From contig CM026554.1 of the NCBI GenBank assembly GCA_015143295.1, forward strand, positions 33,679,531 to 33,743,530: 64,000 nucleotides of DNA, written 5' to 3'. The notes beneath the pieces are model-generated. The model did no database searches. It saw only the letters and a program-made list of their open reading frames with translations, and was not told the origin of the DNA. Below are positions 35,696 through 47,674 of the stretch, piece after piece (positions within the stretch are counted from its first letter, which is position 1; every line of letters begins with the position of its first letter). Both the position numbers and the translations under genes were made by a program. The stretch comes from Tetracentron sinense (Eukaryota; Streptophyta; Magnoliopsida; Trochodendrales; Trochodendraceae).

Positions 35696-36055
35696 AATCC
35701 CAGCCAAATGTGAACGATCTCGGGCTGTCGGGTTGAGGCTTAATATCGTAATTTGAAATTGTAGGGATTGGAGTTTAGAGATCAAAGATGAGTCATATTT
35801 CTATATATTATAGTATAGATAGATATATATATACTTAATTTTATTATTTGAATGATGTAAGCATATTTTAAATATTTTACTGTGGTTTGGGCTTAGTAAA
35901 CAAGCTCGAGTGATTGCTATGAAGAAGCTCGAGTGGGCTATTAAAGAGCGAGCTCAACACGAGCAACATGGTTCGTTGACTGCTCCTAGGCATTCCATTC
36001 GCGCTCCTGGATGATATCGCATGGGCGTATTAAAAGGGGATGCCACTCATCCTTA
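35696..36055. other. Spacer
   Basis: No gene seen. Contains short AT microsatellite (35815-35835). Confidence 0.4.
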
Positions 36056-36190
36056 CCTTATGTTTGGTTGTTGAGAAAATAAGTAAAAATATAGAAAATA
36101 AAAGAAAATTGAACATAACATAATTAAAAATTAAAAAAATTTCTTTTCTTTTCCATCTTTTCACATATTTCCTCCTCAATCAAACATAGC
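36056..36190. mobile_element. Tourist-like MITE, TTTGGTTG family
   Basis: Ends ccttatgtttggttgttgag and cctcaatcaaacatagc. It is flanked by TTA (36053-36055) and ATTA (36191-36194). Clear relative of the MITE at 9271-9419. Confidence 0.7.
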
Positions 36191-36239
36191 ATTAGGGTTA
36201 AGCAATCTAACTATGATTTTTAAAAATAATAAAAAAAAA

Positions 36240-36812
36240 GGAGCCAAATCCTCTCCGGTGATAACCGGATTTGGCAAATCCGGTTATCACCCCTAGAGGT
36301 CGCCACGTGTCTCCTTTGACACCCCTTAACCGTGGGTAAGGTTCACCCACCCATTTTTGGTTTTTTTTATTTATAAATATTAATTCTTTTTCTAAAATTT
36401 AAAAACTGTTTTTATTTTAATTAATACAAATATTTAAAATACCTAATATTTTTTTCTATTACTTAAAATTTGAATTAACATATTACATTTTCTGAGTGAT
36501 TTTCTTATGTATAAATAATTTTTTAATCTAAAGACAGTTTTTTAATTTTAGAAAAAGAATTAATATTTTTTTAAAAAAAACCAAAAATGGATGGGTGAAC
36601 CCTAAGGGTGGGTTGTGTGAGTGCTCTGTGCTTTGTTGCATGTTGGGGTGTGTGTGAGTTATGTGTGTGTGTTTGTGTTAGTGTTATATACACCAAAAAA
36701 AAAAAAACCCTAGGGGTAGCTGAACCTTACCCAAGGTTAAGGGGTGTCAAAGGAGACACGTGGCGACCAAAAGGGGTGATAACCGGATTTGCACCGGAGA
36801 TGATTTGGCTCC
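36240..36812. mobile_element. Long fold-back MITE
   Basis: Ends ggagccaaatcctctccggtg and caccggagatgatttggctcc are inverted. Pairing continues through gtgataaccggattt and agg/ggtcgccacgtgtctccttt into AT-rich sequence, with arms of about 200 bp. The right arm holds an extra GT-rich block of about 110 bases (36605-36715) between gtgaaccctaaggg and its near-copy. Long-TIR MULE-type MITE is my best guess. The target duplication is obscured by A runs. Confidence 0.7.
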
Positions 36813-37097
36813 AGGAAAAATATAGAACTTTTAACTTTAATTTAGTTATGTATAACCAAGATTGAAGAGGTGTTAAAATGGACACGGGACACTGCGGTCA
36901 GCCTAGAAGCGGACTGTAGGGGTCAGCTTTCAGGACTCTTTTAAAAGTACTGATACGGAAAGGAAGATTCTGAAAATTCTCTCACTATTCAAACAAGATA
37001 GCTCTGAACCTCTGAAGGGAAGATTTTGAGAAATTTTTGATCATATTATATATAAGGTAAGTAGATCGATCAAGATTCTCCTCACTCTACGGAAATT

Positions 37098-37205
37098 ATG
37101 GAAACGACGATCATCTTCAATGGAAGATTACAGCTATCATCACAGAAGCAGAGTTGGAGAAAAGTGTTTCCTGGTTCCTCAAAACTCAAAATCAAATCAC
37201 AACCA
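37098..37205 (+). other. Possible first exon with transit-peptide-like start
   Basis: The frame from 37098 starts METTIIFNGRLQLSSQKQSW and stays Ser/Lys/Arg-rich and acid-poor for about 38 residues, as chloroplast transit peptides do. The A of the start is preceded by gaaatt, a fair plant context. It lies 310 bp before the ClpB-like exons on the same strand. No family is recognised for the leader itself, and it may be unrelated to them. Confidence 0.25.
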
Positions 37206-38159
37206 AGGCAAGCACAACCCCTGTATAATCTCTCTTCTCTTTCTTCTATATCCCTACTGTGTTCATATGTTTTGCATTTCTTGAATGATGTCTTTTACCG
37301 TATAATCTCATTGGCTAAAGAGGTTTTAGTTCCAGTTTTTGCGTATAATCTTCACAAACCTAACCCTAAAATAGGGTTTGTCTTTGTTATTGAAGTTCTA
37401 GGACTTGTAATTAATGGCCAAGAAGCTGAGCCTGGGGTATGTGATAAGTATTCTTCAGGAGGTGAAGGAGGAACTTGAGATGGAACACTGTGTTCGAATT
37501 CAGGACGAAGCTTTAATCTTTGCTGCTCATCTTGCGAGGAATCACTTCAATGGTTTGTTCCATCTTAATCGAGTTTTTCAATTTTGAATACAATTTTCGA
37601 TTTCCTAATTGGTTGTCTGATTTAATTTAGTCCAGTCCATTTTCATCTTCTTGTTTGAGATCATCTATTTCTGTAATCTGTCAATGGTGTGTATTCTTGT
37701 TTGTTGATGAAGGGACTAAGCTGCAAGAGAAGGCATTTGAGCTTGTGAGGGAAGCCTGTGTGAGGTTGAGACAAATGCTGAAGAGAACGAACTGGATATG
37801 ATGGAATACACACTGCATTCGTCACGGGTTGAATGCAATGAGCTAAAGAAAGAGAAGGACGAAGCTAGCAAAGCTTGGCTCGTTCAAGTAATAATTACAT
37901 GGAGCCACATTCGCTCTCGTGGCTCATCGGTGCATTCCCTGGGTAAGTAAGTAGAGGGTCTGCTTCTTTTGTTCTCCATGGGAAATCTGGTTGAGTTATT
38001 GGTTGGTTTTGTTATTATCCGTATGCAAAAAGACAGAATTTACCGATCACCAATTCGTATGTAGCAGTAGACCTGTAGATAAGAATTCCAGAGTCCTAAT
38101 GTTTGAGAACTGCAACTAAAAATCTGTAGATCACCAGTAACTCGTTAGTAGAGAAGATC

Positions 38160-38950
38160 GAGGCACGTGTTTTGACACGCTGACCTTAAGGTGAAATCCG
38201 CCCCTACAGGTTCTCCTCAACCTGTGATGCTCGTAGGATAAATGCGGGCACCCCCAAGATACAATAATCTATTTCAGAGATAAGGGAGCACTCTCCTTTC
38301 TCTGGTCACAGCGAACTCAACTTTACCAAAACTCGGAAGATCACAATAGAAAAAAAAGCTTTTGATAGAACTCTGAAATCTGTGTTATTGTTGTGTATTG
38401 TGTACAGAAACAATTACACTTATATAGAATTTCGAAATCCAAAAGGAAATTTTTTAGATCTGAAACCGAAAAAGGAAATTAATTTTCTTAATACCGTTTT
38501 TTAATAGAATGATTAAATTTTTTATAACAGTAATAAAACGGTAATAAAACGGTAACTTTTAGTAACCCAAAAGGCAAGGAGTAAAAAAAATAAAGAAATA
38601 AAAAACCAATCAAGATCCCACGCGCGCGGTCCAGCCCGGCTCGGCCGGCCGCGCGTGTGTGTGTCTTTGATGTTTGCGCACAGGACGCGACCCGCAACGC
38701 GTCGCCCATGAAGGGTTTTCGGCCTGGCTCGCCAAATTCCTATTGAAACCACTTTGGCCTCCCCTTGGGCCTCACACATGTGCGAGGGCTTAGCCCACTC
38801 ATTTTCTATTACCCAAGTATTAAAGTGTTAGAGGTTATAAACTCTTTCACAACTTTCTCTCTTTCCGATGTGGGACTAAAAACACAAGGCAAATTAAGTT
38901 TTACACTTTTTTCAAAACACACCCACAACACCAAAGAACCCCACACAATT
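38160..38950. mobile_element. Probable inserted repeat between ClpB-like blocks
   Basis: The expected coding blocks between the middle domain and Walker B are missing. In their place is sequence with a GC-rich patch (38615-38700) and a cttccgatgtgggactaaaaac phrase (38862-38883) that is common in plant dispersed repeats. Ends were not found, so family is unknown; it could also be intron. Confidence 0.3.
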
Positions 38951-39320
38951 ATACAACTTTACCGTTTACGTTGGAAATTTTCAGAGCAGACAACTACAAA
39001 GAATATGGTACGGGACAGCTCATAGAGGCTGTTAGGATGATGGTGTACAGTGTTGTCCTGTTTGACAAAATTGAGAAGGCCCACTTTTCCATTATTGATA
39101 TACTGTCAGTGATTGTAAGCGATGGTAGTCTAGTAGATGGTGAAGGGTACAGGGTTAACTTCACTAATTCATTGATTATTATAGATTTCAAATGTTGGAG
39201 CAAAGCAACTCTCTACCACATGTAGATGTCAGCTAGAAAATGGTCAAAGCCAACTCATTATCACTAGAGAGCGTAGGCCTGTTGGGCTGGCTTGGATAAA
39301 TCACTCAGTCAGACACAGAT

Positions 39321-41641
39321 TGTAGGACCCCCGGAACTTTTCGTGCCTAATGAACAGTGTTCTCGTAGTCAATTGACCTTTCACATAATTTAATTAATAA
39401 ATGAAAAAGAATTTGATGATTCTGAAACGCCAGAAATGTTCCTTTTTGAAAGACGAATTCAACGCAAGTTGAATCGTCAAATCCGACGAATGAGTCAAAA
39501 GTTATGGCCAAAATACCAAAGTAGAAAAAAATAAGGAAAATCAGCAAAATAGGCAAAACACAGACCAACCGGTCAACTGCTCTAGCCACCAGTCGACCCG
39601 TTGCCTACCGGTCGACCTCTCTACCCACCGGTCGACCACTCTCGCACTAAAACTTGTATGAGGAATTTTTCCAGAGAGGTGATTTTGACCGGTCGACCGC
39701 CCCTCACCACCGGTTGACTTCTAGCCTACCGATCGACCGCTCCTATGACCGGTCGACCGCTCCTCGGGCACTTGCCTATTTGGTTGGTTTTGTCCGAAAT
39801 TTTAAGAGTAGGATGGTTCATTTGATCACCCCTTTTTCTATATAAAGCCCCAACTCGTGGGTGAGGGTTTCATAAACCCTCAAAGCTCATATTTGGGGAT
39901 TTTGGGAGATTGAAGAAGGAAGAGAAGTGAAGCTAGGGTTTGGCCAAGGGTTGGTTTGTGTGATTAAGGGGAAAGCTTGGATCTCATCTTCCCTCAAGTT
40001 CTCCTCTAATTTTGAAGGTTAGTACACCCTACTAACTCACTTAGCAATAACCTAGGTTTCCTTATTGTAAATGATGCTTTCGTTCTTGTGTTCCTCTTTT
40101 CTTGAAATATGCTATATTCCCTAAATATAAACAAGATAATGTGAATGGTGGAATGTATGGATGGATGAGGGGTTTGAGGCGCTTGGATGCCGTGTAGATG
40201 TGGTGTAATGTGTGTGATGGAAAATGGTGGATGGGTATCCTACAAATAATGAATACACCTTGATATTTTGATGGAATGTATGCACTAACAAGAGGAAATG
40301 AAACGAATATGAAAGGTTGCATGTCATGTGTTCGATTAAATGCTTAAATGAAAAGTTCCCCAATAAATGAAGAATTTGAAAGCATGAATATGTGTAGTTT
40401 TCCTTCAAATCCATAACCTTGATCAAATGCCATATAGATTATCTAAATCCTCACATGTTTATACTATGAATTGAAATGCTACACCCTATCCTTCATGTCA
40501 TATTGTTATCATGATTACTACAAGTGCCACACATACCCACGCATACATGCATGAACCGATGTTTTTAAAGTACTAGTATTTGAAAGAAATAAATAAGAAC
40601 AAGAAATGCGATTCACGATACTATTGATAAAGCCGGACATCGGACCGGTTAGGGGTAGGGCATATCCCTAGGATATGTCATACCTGGCTCACAAGGAAAA
40701 CAAACACAAATGTCAAGGGTATGACATATCCCTAGGATATGTCATACCTGGCTCACAAGAAAACAAGACAAGGAGGTTGGTGTACCTTTTTCATATATAT
40801 ATATATATTTCGCTCAAGGGAATTTACATTCCCGGCTCACAAGTCGCATCAAGGGCACTAACCTCTGGCTCACAAGTATACAAGCAAGTCAAGTCAAGAA
40901 CATGACAAGAACAAGCAAGACATGTATGATTCTCACAAATAAGACCAAGATAAGAAACAAGTTTTCAATTATGACGAATAAGTTTTGAAAGAAACATGAG
41001 ACTAATTTCAAGTATAAGACATGGCTTTTAAGTACGAGTTTTATTGGAGTTTTTGTTTTTGCATTCATGCAAGCATGTCAAGATTATCATACTACTTTAC
41101 TTTCAATGCTATTGTCATTATTTGTTTTTGAATGGATGTGATGAATTATATCTTGTTACTTTGTGTGATTGTTATTGCTATTGTTAGTTAGTAGCTTGTA
41201 CTTGCTGAGTATTCCATACTCAGCCGGACCGAAGAAGCCCTCAACCCCGAGCTTTGGGTTGAGGAAGAGTATGTTGAGGAGAGAGAGCCTCCTATCCCGA
41301 TACAGTCGCAGGAGGATAGAGACCGTGATGTCTGGCCATACTTAGATTACTGTTGAGCATAGTGGGCTCAATAGTTCTTTTTGTATTTTGCTATTTTGAT
41401 GGGTGGGCATGTCCACCTTTGACTTGATATGTTTTGTATATTCTCACTTGGAATACAGACCACCTTATATAGAAAAGAAAATTTTGGTTTACGCTTCCGT
41501 ACTCATGTTTTAGCTTCCGCGCTCTGATTATTATTGTTATAGTATTATGTTTATCTTGTTCATTACTGGATGGTTTGACAGGTACGAATAGTCACCTCTA
41601 AAGTATCCCTTAACTCCTAGGGGGTATTTTGGGGCGCGACA
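39321..41641 (+). mobile_element. Gypsy solo LTR with perfect target duplication
   Basis: Starts tgtaggacccc, ends ggggcgcgaca, and is flanked by CAGAT on both sides (39316-39320 and 41642-41646). The end words match those of the gypsy element at 16767-29046. TATA box tctatataaagcc at about 39838. A CGGTCGACCG palindrome cluster lies at 39560-39765, just before TATA. Two near-identical blocks with atatccctaggatatgtcat lie at 40662 and 40727. No internal domain. The perfect flanks suggest a fairly recent insertion into the ClpB-like gene. Confidence 0.9.
39560..39770. repeat. CpG palindrome cluster (GGTCGACC type)
   Basis: About nine variants of accggtcgaccg, spaced roughly 20-25 bp, upstream of the LTR TATA box. 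Confidence 0.85.
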
Positions 41642-42252
41642 CAGATGTATGATACAAGGCAGTGGTAGAGATCAAGTTCTACCAGAGGTAAGATGTGGTA
41701 GGGAGTAGAACAATGAGGACGGACTTTGGAATTTATGTCAAATTGATCTACATTCGATGACTATTCGTGTCATTTTTGGCAGGTAAGGTGTCAATTCAAC
41801 CATCAGTTCCTAAAATTGCTGGATGCTGTTATTGTGTTCAATGACTGTTGTAAAGGGCAATTGAAGGCTGTTGCTAGGCTCCGGCTGGGGGATATGGCCA
41901 CCGCTTTGGCCAAGAGAGGGGTCACTCGATACGCATCTGATGCTGCTTTGTCTATTATAGCAAATCGGGCCGTTATACATTTTGTGAGTATCTTTTCTGC
42001 TTAATGTGAATGATGATTTAATTGTTTGAAATTAGAAGCAAACAATACATATTTGGAAAAAAAAAGAGAGAAAAATAAAATAAATTAAAGGAAGATGAAA
42101 AGTTAATGAGGGAGTATAGGTGAATAAGAGGAGCAAAGCTTTCATTATAAAAAAATTTCTTTTCTGTAGGAATTAGAGCTTTTGTTGGTAAGAAGTTGTT
42201 TGGAATTGCAAAAAAGATCACCAATAAAACCAACCAAATCAAGATCGATACG

Positions 42253-42348
42253 TATCGATGCAAAACCTATCTATGGCATAATCAATATTTCCCAAATAGG
42301 TATCGATGCAAAACCTATCTGTGGCATAATCAATATTTCCCAACATAT
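42253..42348 (+). repeat. Tandem duplication, 48-bp unit x2
   Basis: tatcgatgcaaaacctatct starts at 42253 and again at 42301, with few differences between the units. 48 is a multiple of three, so an open frame repeats IDAKPI.GIINISQ. Confidence 0.9.
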
Positions 42349-43092
42349 TTCCTCATGTTTCTTGTCATGTGTCTTGTCGTGTGTACAGATTGCTTTCTTA
42401 GTAATATCAATACAATGTTTCAATTGATATGTATGGAATACCTGACTATAACATTTCTATACCAAAGTATTTGAAATTCTTGATTTTCCTTGTATGCTAT
42501 TTTGCATAACGTATTTAGAAGTAGAAATCAAATATATAATGGGTATTCCATTAGATATAATTAGCAAAATTAGGGACTCCAATGGGTTGGTGTCGTAATT
42601 AAAATGTAAAGTATTTATCTTTTTATTCAGATAGAAATTTTAAAAATGTTATTATAAACCATAGTTGCAGGGAGGCCATGTCCAAGGTGAGAAGCTCGTA
42701 TGCCTGGAAACCTGTTTGGGAAGCTAGTTCGATTCAGCTTCCCCATTTTTCGGCAAGCATTTGGGAAGTGATTAGGAAACGCTCTGTGGTAGTTGAAACA
42801 ATTATGGGAATTGCGTGAGAATTGTGAGGGACAAGTGATGGAAATCGGAAAGAAAAGTTACAACAACTAATTAATTTTTAACTTATTCCATATTTATTTT
42901 CTTTACTTTTTTTTCTCACTTTCTTTTCTTGTTATTCTTTCATTTGAAAGACATTCGATTCACAATGGTTGTACTTACCAATATTTTCTAATTGCATTTA
43001 GAAATGCTAAGGCTAACAAGAAAAGAACTCGTATGAAAAAAGAAAGACAGATTGGTCATGGCTTCAGCTATATCATCTAATTTCAAGGACTT

Positions 43093-43142
43093 GTTTAGCA
43101 TAACCAAGTCCCCTGTAAAACAAGGACTTGGTTATGCTAAAC
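43093..43142. repeat. Perfect 19-bp inverted repeat with 12-base loop
   Basis: gtttagcataaccaagtcc (43093-43111) is the exact reverse complement of 43124-43142. The loop is cctgtaaaacaa. The outer caaggacttg also occurs as a direct repeat. Perfect pairing implies recent origin or constraint. Confidence 0.9.
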
Positions 43143-43585
43143 CTTCAACAACATGAATAATATCATTGTCAATTGCAGGTAATAAGTAATATGTAATAAC
43201 ATGACAATAAGATTTAATGCATATATATATATATGTTGTCAATTGCACTTAATTTTATAACAGCATCGTCAATTGCAGGAAATGCGTGTACTTTGCACTT
43301 AATTATTGTTTTCTATGAATGCTTGTGCTATGGTTGTAGTAATATTTTTATGTCCCTAAACTTTCTATATTTTCTTAGGCTCAATATATTTCCAAGAAAT
43401 ATTTTCATTTTCTAGTGAGGCCTAAATTTATATCGAAACTAAAGTTCAACATATTGTGTGAAACGAAAATTAGCTAATAATTGAAGGTGCCCTTTCATAA
43501 GATGTTGGCAGTTTCCAGCGACTGGTGGGTAGACTGATATATCTCTCACTAGGTCAGACATTGCTTATGCTGTAAATGTAGTGAG

Positions 43586-44233
43586 CATGGTTGTTAAATC
43601 GTTGCGATTTGCGATTCAAATCTTACAATTTGAATTGAATCATAGGTAAAATGGTTCAAAATTCAGGTGGAAATCGTAATTGGGTTAAGTCTCATTTGAT
43701 TTGCAATTCCGATTGTGATTTGTGATTCAAATCCTATAATTCATGCGATTCGAGCATGAATCCCTGTTATGGATCAATACTTAAAAAAAAAATTTAATGT
43801 ATTCATTTTTTCAATTTTCTAAAGGTACCTTATGACTTTTAAGAACAAAGAAGAAATGGGGAAAACCCTACTCCTGTTACGGACATGATTGGGGTTTTCT
43901 CTTTGTTGCGCTATGAAATAAGGAAAGAAAGGAGAAAGAGGAGAGAGTGGAGGAAGAAGAATGTGGATGGACTTGGGGAGTTGGACTCTTGGAATACTTG
44001 ATAGTCTATTTTAATACTTGATCTCATACAACATGATTATATGAGTTTACTTTTTTTGATTTATCTTTAATGATATTGGGTGGATTATTTCATTATTATG
44101 ATTTATTAATTTTTTAAAAACAATTTTCAAAAAAGAAACTAGATTGAATCTTATGATTTACGCTTTGAATCCTGATTTGAATCAAATCGGTCCTGAAACG
44201 ATTTTACGATTCAATTACGATTTAACAACTATG
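43586..44233. mobile_element. TIR element inserted in the copia fossil
   Basis: Inverted ends catggttgttaaatcg and cgatttaacaactatg differ at one base, and subterminal gattcaaatc-type words repeat. It splits the copia protein between AVNVVS and NRYMRAPR. The flanks gtagtgagc and acaatgaat differ only by transitions (five of nine), so a 9-bp or 8-bp duplication worn by cytosine deamination is possible but not proven. Non-coding, 648 bp. Confidence 0.7.
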
Positions 44234-45338
44234 ACAATGAATAGATATATGCGTGCTCCTAGATCTTTACATTTAGAAGCAACATACAGAATTCTGAGGT
44301 ATCTCAAGTCAATTCCGGGTAGGGGACTCTTATTAATAAGACATGGACATATGAGAATTAAGGTGTATGTAGATTGAGCAGGTGCCAATGATGATAGAAA
44401 GTCTACATCTGGCTACTACTTTCATGGGAGATAACCTTGCAACGTGGATACGTAAAAAGAAAATTGTTGTTGTTAGGTCAAGCGCAGAGGTTGAGTTTAG
44501 ATTGATGGCTCATGGTATATGTGAATTGTTGTGGTAGAAGATCCTTATTCAGCAATTGGATTTCCATGTTAAGGGACCTATAGTTTATACTTCGACAATA
44601 AGGCTGCAATCAAGGTTCGAAATTTCGTATATTTCGACAAAATTTCGTATATTACGATGATATGTATCGACTTCGGAGGGTCCTAACATATCTAGACCAA
44701 GAATTCTATTTTTTTACAATTTTTTGAATATTTCGATTGAAATATCTCAAATATGACACGATAATTTGTAAATCGTGCGATATTTTGGGAAAATTTTTTG
44801 ACTTTGTTTTTATATTTTTCGTTAGATGTTTTGCGATTTATGGGATATATTGCATGATATATATCCCATATATCATGCGATATCGTTTTAAAAAAAAACC
44901 AGAGTAGTAAACTCGTGAAGAACAAGAAGAATCTAAGTTTCAGACTCTTGCAGATTACTTGTGATTCCGTGAAGGGCATGGAATCCTTATTTAAACCATG
45001 GTTAAACCTCAACTCAAAAATCCATGGGAAATACCAAAATAGAATTATAGAAGGAGAAAAAGAAAAAAAAAGGTTTGAGAAGGATTTGGGAGTGGATGAG
45101 GAATTAGGGAGGGGTATATACTCGTAGAAGAGGACTCCTTGCCGTTGCCATCATCCTTTCTCACCGGCAACGTCGCCGTCACCTTTGTCGCTGAGCAGCC
45201 GAGGACCCGAGGTAAGTCTCTCCCCTTTCTCTCGTGTTCTCTCTGAGTCTATATTTTTGGTTGATTGAACTAAACTTAGAACAAACAAATGAGTTTTTAT
45301 GTTTAGTGTAATGGATAAAATTCGTAAATGAGCAAGTG

Positions 45339-46177
45339 TTGTAAGGGCGAGTAGAATCCTCGTCCCCGTAAATGACAAATGAGGTTTCCATACTCCGTTT
45401 ATGGTATGAGCTCGTGCTCCTTAGGACACTATCAGATATCGTAGTCATTAGGATGATTTCAGATATCGTCGTCTCTAACATGATTTCAGATATCGTTGTC
45501 TCCAGGACGATTTCAGATATCGTCATCAAGAGGATGGTTTCGGGTATCGTCGTCTGCAGGACGATGTCAGGTATCGTGTTTATGATAAGAACGAGCCCAT
45601 GCTCACATTGAGGATGGAATTGCCTTGTAGGACGAAATAATCAGGAGACGATCTATTTACTCTAATGTTAGGTGGAAAACACTGTCTTGACATTTAATGC
45701 TGGTCATCTCAGCATGCTTTCGACCTGAGACTGACCTTAGAATTAGTAGGCTCACACGTGTGACACGTTTGCATGAAGATTTGTCTGACATTTTTGATAA
45801 TGATCATAAAGCAAGTTGCATGACCATTCATGGGCATAGATGAGCATGGAGAGGCATGTAAGCTTAAGCTTATAAATACCCAAGACCCCTCATAAGGTAA
45901 AGACTACTGAATCTCGACTATTCAGCCCTCCCTTACGTATAAACCCATTGAGAAAATCACACTTGAGGAGAAGTCCTTAACACATTCTCTCTCTTTCAAA
46001 GTTTGTTCTCTGCACTTTATCTTCTACGTATACTGACTTGATCATCGGAGGACTTTAATAGGAGGAACCCCCACCCGCATCAACAAAGACGAGCTGTGAT
46101 CCTACCTTCTTCCTTACCAGTCAACCTGAGTTCGAAGAGCAAGTGTCACGTGGACAATCCAAGAAAATTCATCACAT
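45339..46177 (+). mobile_element. Possible small solo LTR in the transposase intron
   Basis: Starts tgtaagggcg, ends ttcatcaca. A TATA-like cttataaatacccaag is at 45869-45884, followed by a leader-like gactattcagccctcccttacg and a cttgatcatcggagg phrase seen in Tat-like LTR ends. No clear 5-bp duplication. Borders and family are tentative. Confidence 0.35.
45433..45582 (+). repeat. 27-bp minisatellite, about 5.5 copies
   Basis: cagatatcgt (or cgggtatcgt, caggtatcgt) recurs at 45433, 45460, 45487, 45514, 45541 and 45568, an exact 27-bp period. Each unit has a GATATC palindrome (worn in the last two) followed by cgtcgtc. It reads as a nine-residue repeat (SDIVV.RMI), but there is no coding context. 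Confidence 0.92.
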
Positions 46178-46449
46178 TTAGCTATAACGGTTATTTACGA
46201 AATAGAGCCTTAGTTATTCAATAATATCTATAAGGTAGCTACTTATAAATACATTTCATTCTTATGTTTTAACATAGAAACCTCTTTTTTTTTCTTCTTT
46301 TTTTTAGAGACCTCCCTTACATTACACACTAATGATGTTAAAAAAATTGTATAAAATGAGAGTGTAGGGAGTATTAACCTAAAAATATTCCACAAATTAA
46401 TTATTATTTAACTATGCTTAGTACTAATCTAATACGAAGTCTTTTTTAT

Positions 46450-47107
46450 TTTCTTAGAAAAATTTATTTTAATAAATTAATATTATATTGTTTTTTAGAA
46501 GGATATATATTATTAAATATATATGTTAGTATTTTTTAAGGATACATTTGATCAAATATTTATTTTAATTTATCTATTTTAAGGATATATATATTTTAAT
46601 ATAGATGTCATAGTGTTATTTTGTTAAAAATATATTTTATTAAATATATATCATAGTGTTATTTTCTTAAAAAAAATATATTAATAAATTAATATGATAT
46701 TTTTTTTTAGAAGGATATATATTATTTAATATATATGTTAGTATTGTTAAGGATACATTTTATCAAATATTTATTTTAGTTTATCTCTTTTAAGGATATA
46801 TTTTGTTTAATGTATATGTCAGTGTTATTTTGTTAAAAAAATATATTTTATTAAATAAATATCAGTGTTATTTTTTTATAAAAATATTTTAATAAATTAA
46901 TATCATATTGTTTTTTTAGAAGGATATATATTATTAAATATATATGTTAGTATTTTTAAGGATACATTTTATCAAATATTTATTTTAGTTTATCTCTTTT
47001 AAGGATATATTTTATTTAATGTATATATCATAGTGTTATTTTTTTAGAAAGATATATTTTATTAAATATGTATCAGTGTTAGTTTTTTAGAATATATTTT
47101 ATTAAAT
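46450..47107 (+). repeat. AT-rich tandem repeat, about 210-bp unit x3
   Basis: agaaggatatatatt starts at 46497, 46709 and 46918 (periods 212 and 209), with nearly the same AT-rich body after each. A scrap of the same unit recurs at 58436-58500, on the other side of the transposase gene. Lies inside the transposase intron. Confidence 0.85.
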
Positions 47108-47674
47108 ACTAGTTGGCCCGATAGGCCGGCACATGCAGGATATCCTATTTTCTAATTAAATAAATCGACAACAAAAATTAAATAAATCAAAAGATGATAT
47201 ATGTTAATAGGTATACATATATAGAATTATTATTGTGCATAAAAATATATATGTACCATTTATATTAAATAATTAATGTTTCAACTTGTGTAGCTTATTT
47301 TCATTATAGCACCGGACATAGGTTGGTCGCATGGAAAACCAGGTGGGAATAAAAATTGGTCAGTGTGTAATTATTGCGGTAAAGTGATAAAGAGTGGGGG
47401 AGTGACTTGGCTGAAGCAACATCTTGCCAGGGTCATCGAAATGTGTCAGCCAGTCCATATTGTCCACAGGAAGTTAGAAAAGCAATGAGAGAGAACCTTA
47501 CTGCTTGGGCTAAGAATAGGGAGGAGATCGCCATTCGTGAGAGAGATTCACATGGAATTGAGGCGTCCTTTATGACCACCACGAGCTGTGGATGAGGAAG
47601 ATGATGAGGTTTCTGACTGTGCATACCCAGTTGACTATATAGGAGTTGACGAGAGGATTGCATATCGACAGGCC

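Larger units (their letters stand above)
37413..41981 (+). pseudogene. Decayed ClpB/HSP101-like AAA+ chaperone gene
   Basis: Separate blocks match a ClpB disaggregase in order. Block 1 (37413-37552), EVKEELEMEHCVRIQDEALI, is the end of AAA domain 1. Block 2 (37713-37900), FELVREACVRLRQML then KKEKDEASKAWLV in another frame, is the start of the middle coiled coil. Block 3 (about 39000-39180), GQLIEAVRMMVYSVVLFDK to GYRVNFTNSLIII, is AAA domain 2 around Walker B. Block 4 (41806-41981), KLLDAVIVF to ATALAKRGV, is the small lid domain. A GT..AG intron fits at 37553-37712, and donor/acceptor sites flank 41692-41805, so it arose from an intron-bearing gene. The Walker B glutamate is lysine (VVLFDK, 39067-39069), Walker A is absent, one frame change lies between the two parts of block 2, and a solo LTR separates blocks 3 and 4. 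It cannot make a working disaggregase. Confidence 0.75.
41982..43489. other. Spacer with a 48-bp tandem duplication and a hairpin
   Basis: No gene recognised. A splice-donor-like gtgagt follows the ClpB lid block, but no further ClpB exon was found. The duplication and hairpin are listed separately. An AT microsatellite lies at 43221-43232. Confidence 0.4.

Noticed and set aside
44915-45127. First coding exon of the hAT transposase
   Set aside because: The frame lacks BED similarity; the splice donor at 45212 fits a non-coding leader better.
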